This document shows, in pieces, positions 6,735 through 14,572 of a stretch of DNA of 64,000 bases. Source of the DNA: an uncultured Burkholderiales bacterium (GTDB lineage Bacteria; Pseudomonadota; Gammaproteobacteria; Burkholderiales; Burkholderiaceae); contig CAMLJY010000004.1 in the NCBI GenBank assembly GCA_946480465.1, forward strand, positions 1 to 64,000, given 5' to 3'. Within the stretch, counting starts at the first letter, position 1, and each line of letters begins with the position of its first letter. The position numbers and the translations under genes are program-made. A model generated the notes under the pieces. It did no database searches, was not told the origin of the DNA, and was given only the letters and a program-made list of their open reading frames with translations.

Positions 6735-9299
6735 TCAGCGCGTGCGTTCCAGCTCGATGAAGTCGTCGGGCGCCGGAATGGTCTCGGCGGCGTCGCCGCC
6801 CGGACGCCCGAGCACGAAGCCTTGAGCCTGGTCCAGCCCCATCGCGTGCAGCTGGCGCAGCGTGGCCACGTCCTCCACCGCGGGTGCGAAGACCTCCAGG
6901 TTCATCGCGTGGGCCAGCTCGGTCATCGTGCGCACGAGCGTCGCGCCGAACTTGTCGTGCGTCAGGCCCTGCACCAGCGTCGTGTCCAGCTTGACGGCGG
7001 CGATCGGCAGGCTGCGCAGGTGGTCCAGCGCGCCGAGGCCGCGGCCGAATTCGTCCAGCACGAACATCAGCCCCAGCGCGGCCAGTTCCTGCATCACCGG
7101 CAGCGCCCGCGCCAGCTGCGGCGCCAGGTCGCTTTCCTTCACCTCGAGGTAGAGGCGGCCGGCCGCGAAGGCCTCGTGGCCGGCCACCGCCTTCAGCTTG
7201 GCGACGTAGCCGGCATCCAGCAGCGAGGCCACGGCCACGTTCACGTGGTAGCGCGCCTGCGCCGCGGCGCCCGGCGTGCCCGCGGTCAGGCGCGGCCCGA
7301 TGCGGTCGAGCACCCAGCCGTCCAGCGCGGGCAGCAGGTTGAAGCGCTCGGCGTGCGACATGAAGGCCTTGGGCTGCAGCCGCGCGCCCAGGTCTTCGAG
7401 GCGCAGGAACACCTCCTGGCCGTGGCGCGCGGCCATTGCCGCGCGGCGCAGGCGCGGGCCGCCGTGTTCGGCCGCCATCGCCTCCTGGGGCAGCGCCTCC
7501 AGGCGCACGATGGACTGGAACTGCAGTGCGAAGGCGTCCGAGGCCAGGGCCCGTTGCAGCCGGTGCGACCACGATTGCTGCAGCGCCGCCAGCGCACCGG
7601 CGTCCTCGTTGACGTCGAAGCAGTGGATGCGGTTGCGGCCCTGCTGCTTGGCGACGCGGCAGGCCGCATCGGCGCAGTTCATCACGTGCGGGGTGGCGCC
7701 CGAGTGGCGATCGAGGCGCACCGCGCCGACGCTGCCGGAGACCTCGAACTCGCGCCGGCCGTAGACGAAGCGGCCCTCGTCCAGCACCGCGCGGAAGGAC
7801 TCGGCCAGTGCCACCAGCCCGGGTTCGTCGACGTTGCGCAGCAGCACCGCGAACTCGTCGCCCGACAGGCGCGCCACCGCGTCCGAGGCGCGGGCGCGCG
7901 CCAGCAGCTTGCGGCCGATGGAGGCCAGCAGCGCGTCGCCGGCGGCGTGGCCGGCGGTGTCGTTGATGTGCTTGAAGCGGTCCAGGTCGATGAAGAGCAG
8001 GGCCGACAGTTCGCTGCTGCGCTTCAGGCGGATCAGCTCCTGCTCCAGCAGCTGCTCGAAGTGGCGGCGGTTGTACAGCCGCGTCAGGTGGTCGTGCTGC
8101 AGCTGCCACTGCAGCTCGGCCTCGAAGCGCTTGCGCTCGGTGATGTCGCGGAAGGCGACCACCGAGCCGGTGCAGCGGTCGCCCTGGAACTGCGGCCGCA
8201 CGTTGCATTCGACGTCGAACAGCTCGCCGTCCGCGCGCCGGAACACGGTCTCCCAGTCGTCCAGCGAGTCGCCCAGCTCGTAGGCCTGCTGCAGGAAGCT
8301 GGCCTCGGCGGCGACCGGGCGGCCCTGCTCGTCGGCCGGGTGGATCAGCTGCTGCGCCGCGCTGCCGACCACGTCGGTCTCGCGCGCATGGCCGAGCGCG
8401 CGCAGCGCGGCGCGGTTGGCGAAGGTGATGCGGCCGGCGCGGTCCACGCCGTAGAGCCCGTCGCCCACCGATTCCAGCAGCAGCGCCAGGCGTTGGCGCT
8501 CCTCCGACAGGCGCAGTTCGCGCTCGCGCAGCCGGGCCATGCCCTGCACACGGGCCAGGAAGAGCGCGTTCGACTCGTCCTTGAACATGCACTCGGCGGC
8601 GCCGGCTTCCAGGCAGTCGTGGATCAGCGCGTCCGAGTACGAGGCGGTCAGGATCGCCAGCGTCAGGTCGCGTGTGGCCGTCTCGGCGCGCAGCGCGCGG
8701 CACAGTGCGGCGCCGTTCATGCCGGGCATGTAGTAGTCGATGATCGCCAGGTCGAAGCGCTCGCTGTCGATCACCACCAGGGCCTCACGCGGACCCTCGC
8801 AGGCGGTGACGACGTAGCCGCTGGACTGCAGCAAGCGCTTGTATTTCGTGCGGCTGGTCTTCGAATCGTCGACCAGCAGCACCTTCAGGCCCTCGCGCCG
8901 GGGCGGCGTGGCAGGTTCCGGCGCCTGCAGCTGGGCCAGCAGGCTGTGCACGAAGCCCGGCACCTGCTGGGCGGCGGTGGGGTGTTCGATGCGGGTGTGG
9001 CGCCGGCCGGCCACGAAATCCGGCACGCCGGCATTGCTGGGCGGTGCGAGCACCAGCAGGCCGACGCGCAGGGCGTCGGCCTCGCCGAGCCGTGTCGCGA
9101 TGGCGCGGCAGGTGGCGGCGGATGCGCTGTTGGTGCCCAGCACCACGGCGGACAGGCCTTGCGCGAGGGCGCTCTCCAGCGCCTGCGGTGCCTGTTCGTC
9201 CGCGGCCACGGAGACGACTTCGAAGCCCTGCTCGACCAGCAGCCGCTCGATGCCGCGCCGCATCGTCGGGGAGGATTCGATCGACAGCAGCCGGTGCAT
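6735..9299 (-). CDS. REC-REC-PAS-GGDEF-EAL cyclic-di-GMP protein, EAL degenerate
   Basis: 854 aa from the ATG at 9299. In order: a receiver-like domain without acidic pocket (about 1-125), a true receiver (about 138-260; LLVDDSKTSR, phospho-acceptor D188, K240), PAS (about 265-390), GGDEF (about 400-560) with active-site variant SGDEF at 479-483 and the RASD inhibitory site (470-473) five residues before it, and an EAL-fold domain (about 590-850). The EAL domain has lost its key motifs: FLRLED replaces the EAL stretch, VLDEFG replaces DDFG and APAVED replaces AEGVE. It is therefore probably a diguanylate cyclase with a non-catalytic EAL domain. No transmembrane segment is present. Confidence 0.92.
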   Translation of the reverse strand: MHRLLSIESSPTMRRGIERLLVEQGFEVVSVAADEQAPQALESALAQGLSAVVLGTNSASAATCRAIATRLGEADALRVGLLVLAPPSNAGVPDFVAGRRHTRIEHPTAAQQVPGFVHSLLAQLQAPEPATPPRREGLKVLLVDDSKTSRTKYKRLLQSSGYVVTACEGPREALVVIDSERFDLAIIDYYMPGMNGAALCRALRAETATRDLTLAILTASYSDALIHDCLEAGAAECMFKDESNALFLARVQGMARLRERELRLSEERQRLALLLESVGDGLYGVDRAGRITFANRAALRALGHARETDVVGSAAQQLIHPADEQGRPVAAEASFLQQAYELGDSLDDWETVFRRADGELFDVECNVRPQFQGDRCTGSVVAFRDITERKRFEAELQWQLQHDHLTRLYNRRHFEQLLEQELIRLKRSSELSALLFIDLDRFKHINDTAGHAAGDALLASIGRKLLARARASDAVARLSGDEFAVLLRNVDEPGLVALAESFRAVLDEGRFVYGRREFEVSGSVGAVRLDRHSGATPHVMNCADAACRVAKQQGRNRIHCFDVNEDAGALAALQQSWSHRLQRALASDAFALQFQSIVRLEALPQEAMAAEHGGPRLRRAAMAARHGQEVFLRLEDLGARLQPKAFMSHAERFNLLPALDGWVLDRIGPRLTAGTPGAAAQARYHVNVAVASLLDAGYVAKLKAVAGHEAFAAGRLYLEVKESDLAPQLARALPVMQELAALGLMFVLDEFGRGLGALDHLRSLPIAAVKLDTTLVQGLTHDKFGATLVRTMTELAHAMNLEVFAPAVEDVATLRQLHAMGLDQAQGFVLGRPGGDAAETIPAPDDFIELERTR

Positions 9300-9387
9300 G
9301 CACGCCCTATCGGACGAAAGCCCGCGTGATTGAGGGTCGGCGGCGGTCGGAACGCACGCCGGCCGGGTGAATGAGCCTTGGAGGCAG

Positions 9388-9412
9388 CAAAAAGCCCCGC
9401 CGGGGCGGGGCT
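9388..9412 (-). terminator. Rho-independent terminator of the PEP-CTERM gene
   Basis: Read on the minus strand, AGCCCCGC-loop-GCGGGGCT forms a perfect 8-base-pair stem followed by TTTTT, about 40 bases after the PEP-CTERM stop codon. A second perfect G+C hairpin lies between them at 9423-9440. It should separate this gene from the GGDEF gene downstream. Confidence 0.85.
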
Positions 9413-9452
9413 GGCAGGCCAACCGGCCCCGCGGGGCCGGCTGCATCGGCGA

Positions 9453-10388
9453 TCAGGCCTTGCTGGCGCGGCGGCGCGCCGCCGCCAGGCCGAACAGCGC
9501 CAGGCCGGCCAGGGCCAGCGAGCCGGGTTCGGGCACGTCGAACGACGGCGGCAGGTCGAGGCCGACGAAGCCGTAGCCGTAGACCGGTGCGTGTTCGCCA
9601 TCGGAGCCGATGGCCGAGCCGGTGGTGTACGAGTAGGCCTCGATGCCCACCGAGGCGAAGGACGCCAGCAGCTCGCTGACGGTGCGCTCGGAGCCGATGA
9701 AGGTGTCGAAGGAGGTGGAGGCGCCGGCGAGCAGGCTGCCGAAGCCGAAGGAGAAGTAGCTGCCCTTGTCGCCGGTGCTGTCGACGACGTTGGTGTTCGC
9801 TTCCTGGGTCGGGACGCTCAGCGGGGTGCTGCTCGAGAACGGGTCGGTCGACGTGGCCAGCACCTTGCCGCCCGGGCCGCTCGGGGTGCCGCCGTACAGC
9901 GTGGTGAAGTTCTGCGCGAAAAAGCCGGGATCGACGTCCCAGTCCAGTGCCCGGGCATAACGCACGTCAGCCAGCGCGCCGCCGGTGGTGTTGGTGATGG
10001 TGACGTTGACCTTGAACAGCGTGGCGCTGGCGGCGGAGTAGGTGTGGGTGACCTGGAGTCCGTTGGACAGCATGACGACGGACTGGGCGGACAGATCGAG
10101 GCCGGTGCTGTCGGTCACGGTCAGCAGCGCGGACGTGATGCGGGCCTGGCCACCGCCGTACACGAAGCCGTCAGAGGAGCCGGCGGACGCGCCCCAGCCT
10201 TCGCACAGGCAGCCGCGGATGATCGCGTCGCCCGTCGGGCCGGTGAAGCCCACGCCCAGCGCCCCGAGGCCGGCGTTGTCGAACACGCCCATCTGGATCG
10301 TGCCGGTATTGAGCACGCCGGACGCGGCGTGCGAGCCAACCGCCGCGGCGGCGAGCGCGATGGTGGTGAAGAGTTTCTTGAATGCCAT
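9453..10388 (-). CDS. PEP-CTERM sorting-signal exported protein
   Basis: 311 aa. Signal peptide at 1-22 (FTTIALAAAAVGSHA), a beta-rich extracellular domain, then the tripartite C-terminal sorting tag: VPEPGS, a hydrophobic helix (ALAGLALFGL) and a basic tail (ARRRASKA). Such proteins are processed by exosortase EpsH/XrtA and are linked to exopolysaccharide and floc formation. The exosortase is not in this window. A good sigma-54 promoter (10436-10451) and a ribosome site (AGAGGGA) precede it, in line with known RpoN/PrsR control of PEP-CTERM genes. The passenger domain is of unknown function. Confidence 0.93.
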   Translation of the reverse strand: MAFKKLFTTIALAAAAVGSHAASGVLNTGTIQMGVFDNAGLGALGVGFTGPTGDAIIRGCLCEGWGASAGSSDGFVYGGGQARITSALLTVTDSTGLDLSAQSVVMLSNGLQVTHTYSAASATLFKVNVTITNTTGGALADVRYARALDWDVDPGFFAQNFTTLYGGTPSGPGGKVLATSTDPFSSSTPLSVPTQEANTNVVDSTGDKGSYFSFGFGSLLAGASTSFDTFIGSERTVSELLASFASVGIEAYSYTTGSAIGSDGEHAPVYGYGFVGLDLPPSFDVPEPGSLALAGLALFGLAAARRRASKA

Positions 10389-10435
10389 GGTTCCCTCTCA
10401 TCGTCGGTAAGACAGGCTCCGACTGCGGGGCGCGA

Positions 10436-10451
10436 AGCAAGGCCGATGCCA
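10436..10451 (-). promoter_or_regulatory. Sigma-54 promoter of the PEP-CTERM gene
   Basis: On the minus strand the sequence is TGGCATCGGCCTTGCT, one base from the TGGCAC-N5-TTGCT consensus, with GG and GC exactly 10 bases apart. The -12 GC lies 49 bases before the ATG. This is the best match to the classical consensus that I found in the window. Confidence 0.75.
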
Positions 10452-10638
10452 CTCACTGATTGCCAATTGTTTTCAAGCACTTGGCGAACCGCTTGTCGCA
10501 ACCAAACGTAATGATGTCAATTTCACCGACAGCGTGCCCGCTCATATTGTTGGTTAGAGAAAGGTAACCGTGTGTTGCGGCGGCGACCGCGCCGCTACAG
10601 TGCCGGCCGTGTCCAGTCGTTGTCGGAGTGCAGGGTCC

Positions 10639-11994
10639 ATGGTTCGTCTCTCGATGCTTGTTTGCCTGGGCGCGGTCGCCGTGGTGCTCGGGCGCGGGGC
10701 GGATGCCGCGCCGGTGGTGGCCCCGGAAGGGCGCCTGGCGGCCCAGGCTGGCGAGGGCGACGGCGTGCGCCCCGCGGGCTCTCCCCTGCCGGCGAACCCG
10801 GAAGCACTGGCGGCCTGGCGCGAGGGGCGCGGCCGCCTGCTCGGGGGCGACCTGGCGAAGGCGGAGGATTCCTTCAAGCGCGCGGCAGGCCTGGATCCAA
10901 AGTCGCATCTGCCGGTGCTGGGCCTGGCCGAGGTGGCGCTGCACCGCGGCGACCTGGGCCGGGCCGAGGCCGCCATGGCCCAGGCGCGCGAACGGGCGCC
11001 CAAGTCGGCGGAAGTAGCGGCGGTGTCGGGCCGCGTCGCGGTGGCCCGCAAGCGTGCCGCCGACGCCGAGCGCGAATTCCGGCGTGCGATGGCGCTGGAT
11101 CCCAAGTTCATGACGCCGCGGCTCGACCTGGCCGACCTGTTCATGGCCACCGGCCGCGTCGATGACGCGGTCGAGGCCTTCCGGGCGGCGACCACGGCGG
11201 ACCCCAAGCACGCCGGTGCCGCCTTCGGCCTGGGGCGTGCGCTGGCGGCGCGGGGCGACCTGCCGGGGGCCCAGCGGGCCTTCGAGCAGAGCGCGCGCCT
11301 GGCACCGGCGCTGCCGATGCCGCCGGTGGCGCTGGCCGAGGTGCTGGGCGCACAGAAGCGTTTCGACGATGCGCATGCCCAGCTCGACAAGGCGCTGCAG
11401 CTGGCGCCCGAACACATGCCGGCGCTCGCGGCGCGCGTCAACCTGCTTCGCGCCGCCGGCAAGCGGACGGAGGCGGTGGCCGAGCAGCAGCGCATCGTGG
11501 CCCGCCTGCAGGGCCCGGCGGTGGCGCCGGCCTACGTGCAGCTGGGCACGCTGCAGCAGGAAGCCGGCCAGGCTGCGGAGGCCGAGGCGGCCTACCGCAA
11601 GGCGATCGAGGCGGATCCGAAGTTCCACCTCGCCTGGAACAACGCCGCCTGGCTGGCCGCGGAACGCAGGCGCGATCTGGACCGGGCCCTGTCCGACGCC
11701 CGCCGCGCCATCGAGCTGGCGCCCGGCAACGCCAACTACCACGACACCCTGGGGCAGGTGCTGCAGGCCCGGGGTGAGCTGCAGCAGGCCACCGCGGCCT
11801 TCAGCCAGGCGGCGAAGCTGGCGCCCGGCAGTGCGCAGGCGCAGTTCCGGCTGGCGCAATCGCTGGACAAGCAGCGGCTGGATGCACAAGCGCTGGCCGC
11901 CTACCGCGCCGCGCTGGCCATCCAGCGACCGTTCGAAGGCAGCGAGGAAGCACGCCGCCGGGTGGCCGAACTCTCCGGCGCCGCACGCCGCTGA
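10639..11994 (+). CDS. Periplasmic TPR-repeat protein
   Basis: 451 aa from the ATG at 10639; the frame is open back to 10570 without a ribosome site. A signal peptide (about 1-25, SMLVCLGAVAVVLG, ending ADAAP) is followed by roughly ten tetratricopeptide units (for example AKAEDSFKRAAGLDPKS, then YHDTLGQVLQARGELQQAT) that fill the rest. It resembles the TPR proteins that accompany PEP-CTERM/exopolysaccharide export, and its divergent position from the PEP-CTERM gene fits that. It is probably a periplasmic scaffold. The partner is unknown. Confidence 0.85.
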   Translation: MVRLSMLVCLGAVAVVLGRGADAAPVVAPEGRLAAQAGEGDGVRPAGSPLPANPEALAAWREGRGRLLGGDLAKAEDSFKRAAGLDPKSHLPVLGLAEVALHRGDLGRAEAAMAQARERAPKSAEVAAVSGRVAVARKRAADAEREFRRAMALDPKFMTPRLDLADLFMATGRVDDAVEAFRAATTADPKHAGAAFGLGRALAARGDLPGAQRAFEQSARLAPALPMPPVALAEVLGAQKRFDDAHAQLDKALQLAPEHMPALAARVNLLRAAGKRTEAVAEQQRIVARLQGPAVAPAYVQLGTLQQEAGQAAEAEAAYRKAIEADPKFHLAWNNAAWLAAERRRDLDRALSDARRAIELAPGNANYHDTLGQVLQARGELQQATAAFSQAAKLAPGSAQAQFRLAQSLDKQRLDAQALAAYRAALAIQRPFEGSEEARRRVAELSGAARR

Positions 11995-12416
11995 GGCGTC
12001 GGCCTGCCGGCCGACGTGCGGGGGACATGCGCCCGGCATGCGGCCGGCATGCGGCCAACGGGCGCCGACTTGGGACCGTCATGCGGCCTGCACATGCTCT
12101 CCGCTATCTCTCGAGAGACTATCCAGTAGCTTGATTAGGTATTTCCCAAATAGCCGGGCGGTGCCCAGAATGCGTTCGCCGCAGTGCTCCCGCGGCCTGC
12201 CGGTCGAGGCGGCCAGGGCCCTGCGTGCCAGCGGCCGATGCCTGGCCGCAGGCGCGGGCCGGCTTCGCGTGAGCCTGAGCCTGCGGTGTGGCGCCGAGCG
12301 CACGTTCCGCGAGACCCGGCCGCACCAGGCGGCGGGGTCTCGGCCAACTTGATCCTGTCCTGCGCGGACGAGCACGTGCTCGGGCTACCGCGGTCCTTCT
12401 GAAACGGAGTCCGAAG
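11995..12416. other. 422-base intergenic region with short repeats and a palindrome
   Basis: I see no gene here. A GTCGGCC/GGCCGAC hairpin (11998-12015) follows the TPR stop without a T run. GGCATGCGGCC occurs twice directly head-to-tail (12035-12056), with a partial third copy at about 12079-12088. A perfect 12-base palindrome, TCTCTCGAGAGA, lies at 12107-12118, followed by an AT-richer stretch (about 12120-12160) that could hold the promoter of the CoA-transferase operon. No sigma-54 site was found here. Confidence 0.4.
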
Positions 12417-13610
12417 ATGGTTAGACCCCTCGATGGCGTGACCGTGGTCACGCTGGAGCACGCGATCGCCGCGCCCTTCTGCACGCGTCAATTGGCCGAT
12501 ATGGGCGCGCGCGTCATCAAGATCGAGCGGCCCGGCAGCGGTGACTTCGCGCGCGCCTACGACGAGCGTGTGCGGGGCCAGGCCTCGCATTTCGTCTGGA
12601 CCAACCGGTCCAAGGAAAGCCTCACGCTGGACGTCAAGCAGCCGGAGGCGCGGCAGGTGCTGATGCAGCTGCTGGAAGGCGCCGACGTGCTGGTGCAGAA
12701 CCTGGCACCGGGCGCGGCAGCGCGGCTGGGCCTGTCCTTCGAGGCGCTGCAGCCCCGGCATCCGCGCTTGATCGTCTGCGACATCTCCGGCTACGGCGAC
12801 GATCCCGAACGGCCCGGCCCCTACCGTGACAAGAAGGCCTACGACCTGCTGATCCAGAGCGAGTCCGGCTTCCTGTCCGTCACCGGCACGCCGGACGAGC
12901 CGGCCAAGGCCGGCTGCTCGATCGCCGACATCGCCGCCGGTATGTACGCGTGCACCAGCATCTTGTCCGCGCTGCTGCAGCGCGGCCGCACCGGGCGCGG
13001 CAGCCGCATCGACGTGTCGATGCTGGAGAGCATGGCCGAGTGGATGAGCTACCCGCTGTACTACGCCTTCGACGGCGCCACGCCGCCGCCGCGCGCCGGG
13101 GCCGCTCATGCCACGATTTATCCCTACGGTCCGTTTCCGGCCGGCGACGGCCGCATCGTGATGCTGGGCCTGCAGAACGAGCGCGAGTGGGATGCCTTCT
13201 GCCGGCAGGTGCTGCGGCAGCCGGCCCTGGCGACCGATGAGCGGTTTGCATCGAACCCGAAGCGCACGGCGAACCGCGAGGCCTTGCGCGGGCTGATCGT
13301 CGAAGCCTTCTCGGCGCTGACGGCCGACCAGGTGATCGAACGGCTCGAGGCGGCGCAGATCGCCAATGCGCGCGTCAACGACATGCACGACGTCTGGGCA
13401 CACCCGCAGCTGAAGGCGCGGCAGCGCTGGACCGAGGTGGCGACGCCGGCCGGGCCGATTCCCGCGCTGCTGCCGCCGGGCACGACGCCCGTGTTCGCGC
13501 CGCGCATGGATGCCGTGCCGGCGCTGGGGCAGCACACCGAGGCCATCCTGCGCGAACTGGGCTGGTCGGCCGAGGCCATCGGGCGGCTGCGCGAGCAGGG
13601 CGCGGTCTGA
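12417..13610 (+). CDS. CaiB/BaiF family CoA-transferase
   Basis: 397 aa class III CoA-transferase. The N-terminal LDGVTVVTLEHAIAAPFCT and DMGARVIKIERPGSGDFAR motifs are typical, and the catalytic Asp is seen in CSIADIAAGMYA (about residue 174). These enzymes move CoA between acids such as succinyl-, formyl- or mesaconyl-CoA. The ATG at 12417 has GGAG 8 bases upstream. The CitE-like lyase gene starts 10 bases after its stop, so together they resemble a mesaconate/citramalate or 3-hydroxyacyl-CoA activation-and-cleavage pair. The exact substrate is unknown. Confidence 0.92.
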   Translation: MVRPLDGVTVVTLEHAIAAPFCTRQLADMGARVIKIERPGSGDFARAYDERVRGQASHFVWTNRSKESLTLDVKQPEARQVLMQLLEGADVLVQNLAPGAAARLGLSFEALQPRHPRLIVCDISGYGDDPERPGPYRDKKAYDLLIQSESGFLSVTGTPDEPAKAGCSIADIAAGMYACTSILSALLQRGRTGRGSRIDVSMLESMAEWMSYPLYYAFDGATPPPRAGAAHATIYPYGPFPAGDGRIVMLGLQNEREWDAFCRQVLRQPALATDERFASNPKRTANREALRGLIVEAFSALTADQVIERLEAAQIANARVNDMHDVWAHPQLKARQRWTEVATPAGPIPALLPPGTTPVFAPRMDAVPALGQHTEAILRELGWSAEAIGRLREQGAV

Positions 13611-13620
13611 CGATGCGGTG

Positions 13621-14514
13621 ATGGTGATGGATGCATCCGCACAGTCCGCCGCGCAGTCCGCCGCGCAGTTCGCCGCGCAGTTCGCCGCGCTGGGTGCGGC
13701 GCGCACGCTGCTTTTCGTGCCGGGCGACCGGCCGGAGCGGTTCCTGAAAGCCGTGGCCAGCGGGGCCGATGCGGTCGTGCTCGATCTGGAGGATGCGGTG
13801 CCGGCCGCGCAGAAGGCGCAGGCGCGGTCAGCGATCGTCGATGCCTGGCCGGGCCTGCGCGGTTCGCCGGTGCCCGTGGTCGTGCGCATCAGCACCCCGG
13901 CCAGCGAAGCCGGCCGGCAGGACCTGGCCTGGCTGGCGGACGGGCCCGCGCCGGCGGGCGTGATGGTGGCGAAGAGCGAATCGGCTGCCGACCTGGCCGC
14001 AGTCCGCGCGGCGGCGCCGGCCGCCGCGCTGCTGCCGCTGGTCGAAAGCGCCGCCGGCCATGCGGCGCTGGCGCCGATCGCGGCCGCGCCGGGCGTGCTG
14101 CGCCTGGTCGTCGGCCACATCGACTTCATGGCCGACACGGGCCTGCGCTGCTCGGAGGACGAGCGTGAGCTGGACCCGCTGCGCTTCGCCATCGCGATGC
14201 ACACCCGCCTGCACCGGCTGCAACCGGCCGTGGATGGCGTCACGGTGGCGATCGACGATGAAGCACGCCTGCGCGCCGACACCCGCCGGGCACTGAACTT
14301 CGGCTTCGGCGGCAAGCTTTGCATCCACCCGCGCCAGGTCGCGGTGGTGCATGACGCGCTGGCGCCGAGCGCCGACGAACTGGCCTGGGCGCGCCGGGTG
14401 CTGGCCGCCGACGCGGCCGCCGGGGGCGCCGCGACGCAGCTGGACGGCCGCATGGTGGATCTGCCGGTGGTGCTGCAGGCGCGGCGCACGGTGGCGCGCG
14501 TGCGCGCCGAGTGA
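13621..14514 (+). CDS. HpcH/HpaI aldolase / citrate lyase beta-like protein
   Basis: 297 aa TIM-barrel lyase of the CitE/CLYBL group: LLFVPGDRPERFLKAVASGAD, with DAVVLDLEDAVP supplying the Mg-binding Asp/Glu, and FGGKLCIHPRQV near the C-terminus. These enzymes cleave citryl-, malyl- or citramalyl-CoA. The upstream CoA-transferase would supply the thioester. The N-terminus carries a four-fold tetrapeptide repeat (SAAQ SAAQ FAAQ FAAL) from 12-base tandem repeats, which looks like slippage. The first methionine is therefore uncertain; the real start could lie after the repeat. Confidence 0.88.
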   Translation: MVMDASAQSAAQSAAQFAAQFAALGAARTLLFVPGDRPERFLKAVASGADAVVLDLEDAVPAAQKAQARSAIVDAWPGLRGSPVPVVVRISTPASEAGRQDLAWLADGPAPAGVMVAKSESAADLAAVRAAAPAAALLPLVESAAGHAALAPIAAAPGVLRLVVGHIDFMADTGLRCSEDERELDPLRFAIAMHTRLHRLQPAVDGVTVAIDDEARLRADTRRALNFGFGGKLCIHPRQVAVVHDALAPSADELAWARRVLAADAAAGGAATQLDGRMVDLPVVLQARRTVARVRAE

Positions 14515-14572
14515 GCATTCAGGCGCCGCGACTGAACCCGGGCGGGTGAGTCCGGCGGGTCAGGTCGGCGGG

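Noticed and set aside
6822..9329. 835-codon plus-strand frame opposite the GGDEF gene
   Set aside because: It is an antisense shadow with Gln/Arg/His-rich composition and no recognisable fold.
13642..13690. Tandem 12-base repeat at the start of the CitE-like gene as a regulatory element
   Set aside because: It is in frame and encodes a SAAQ/FAAQ tetrapeptide repeat; slippage is the simplest explanation.
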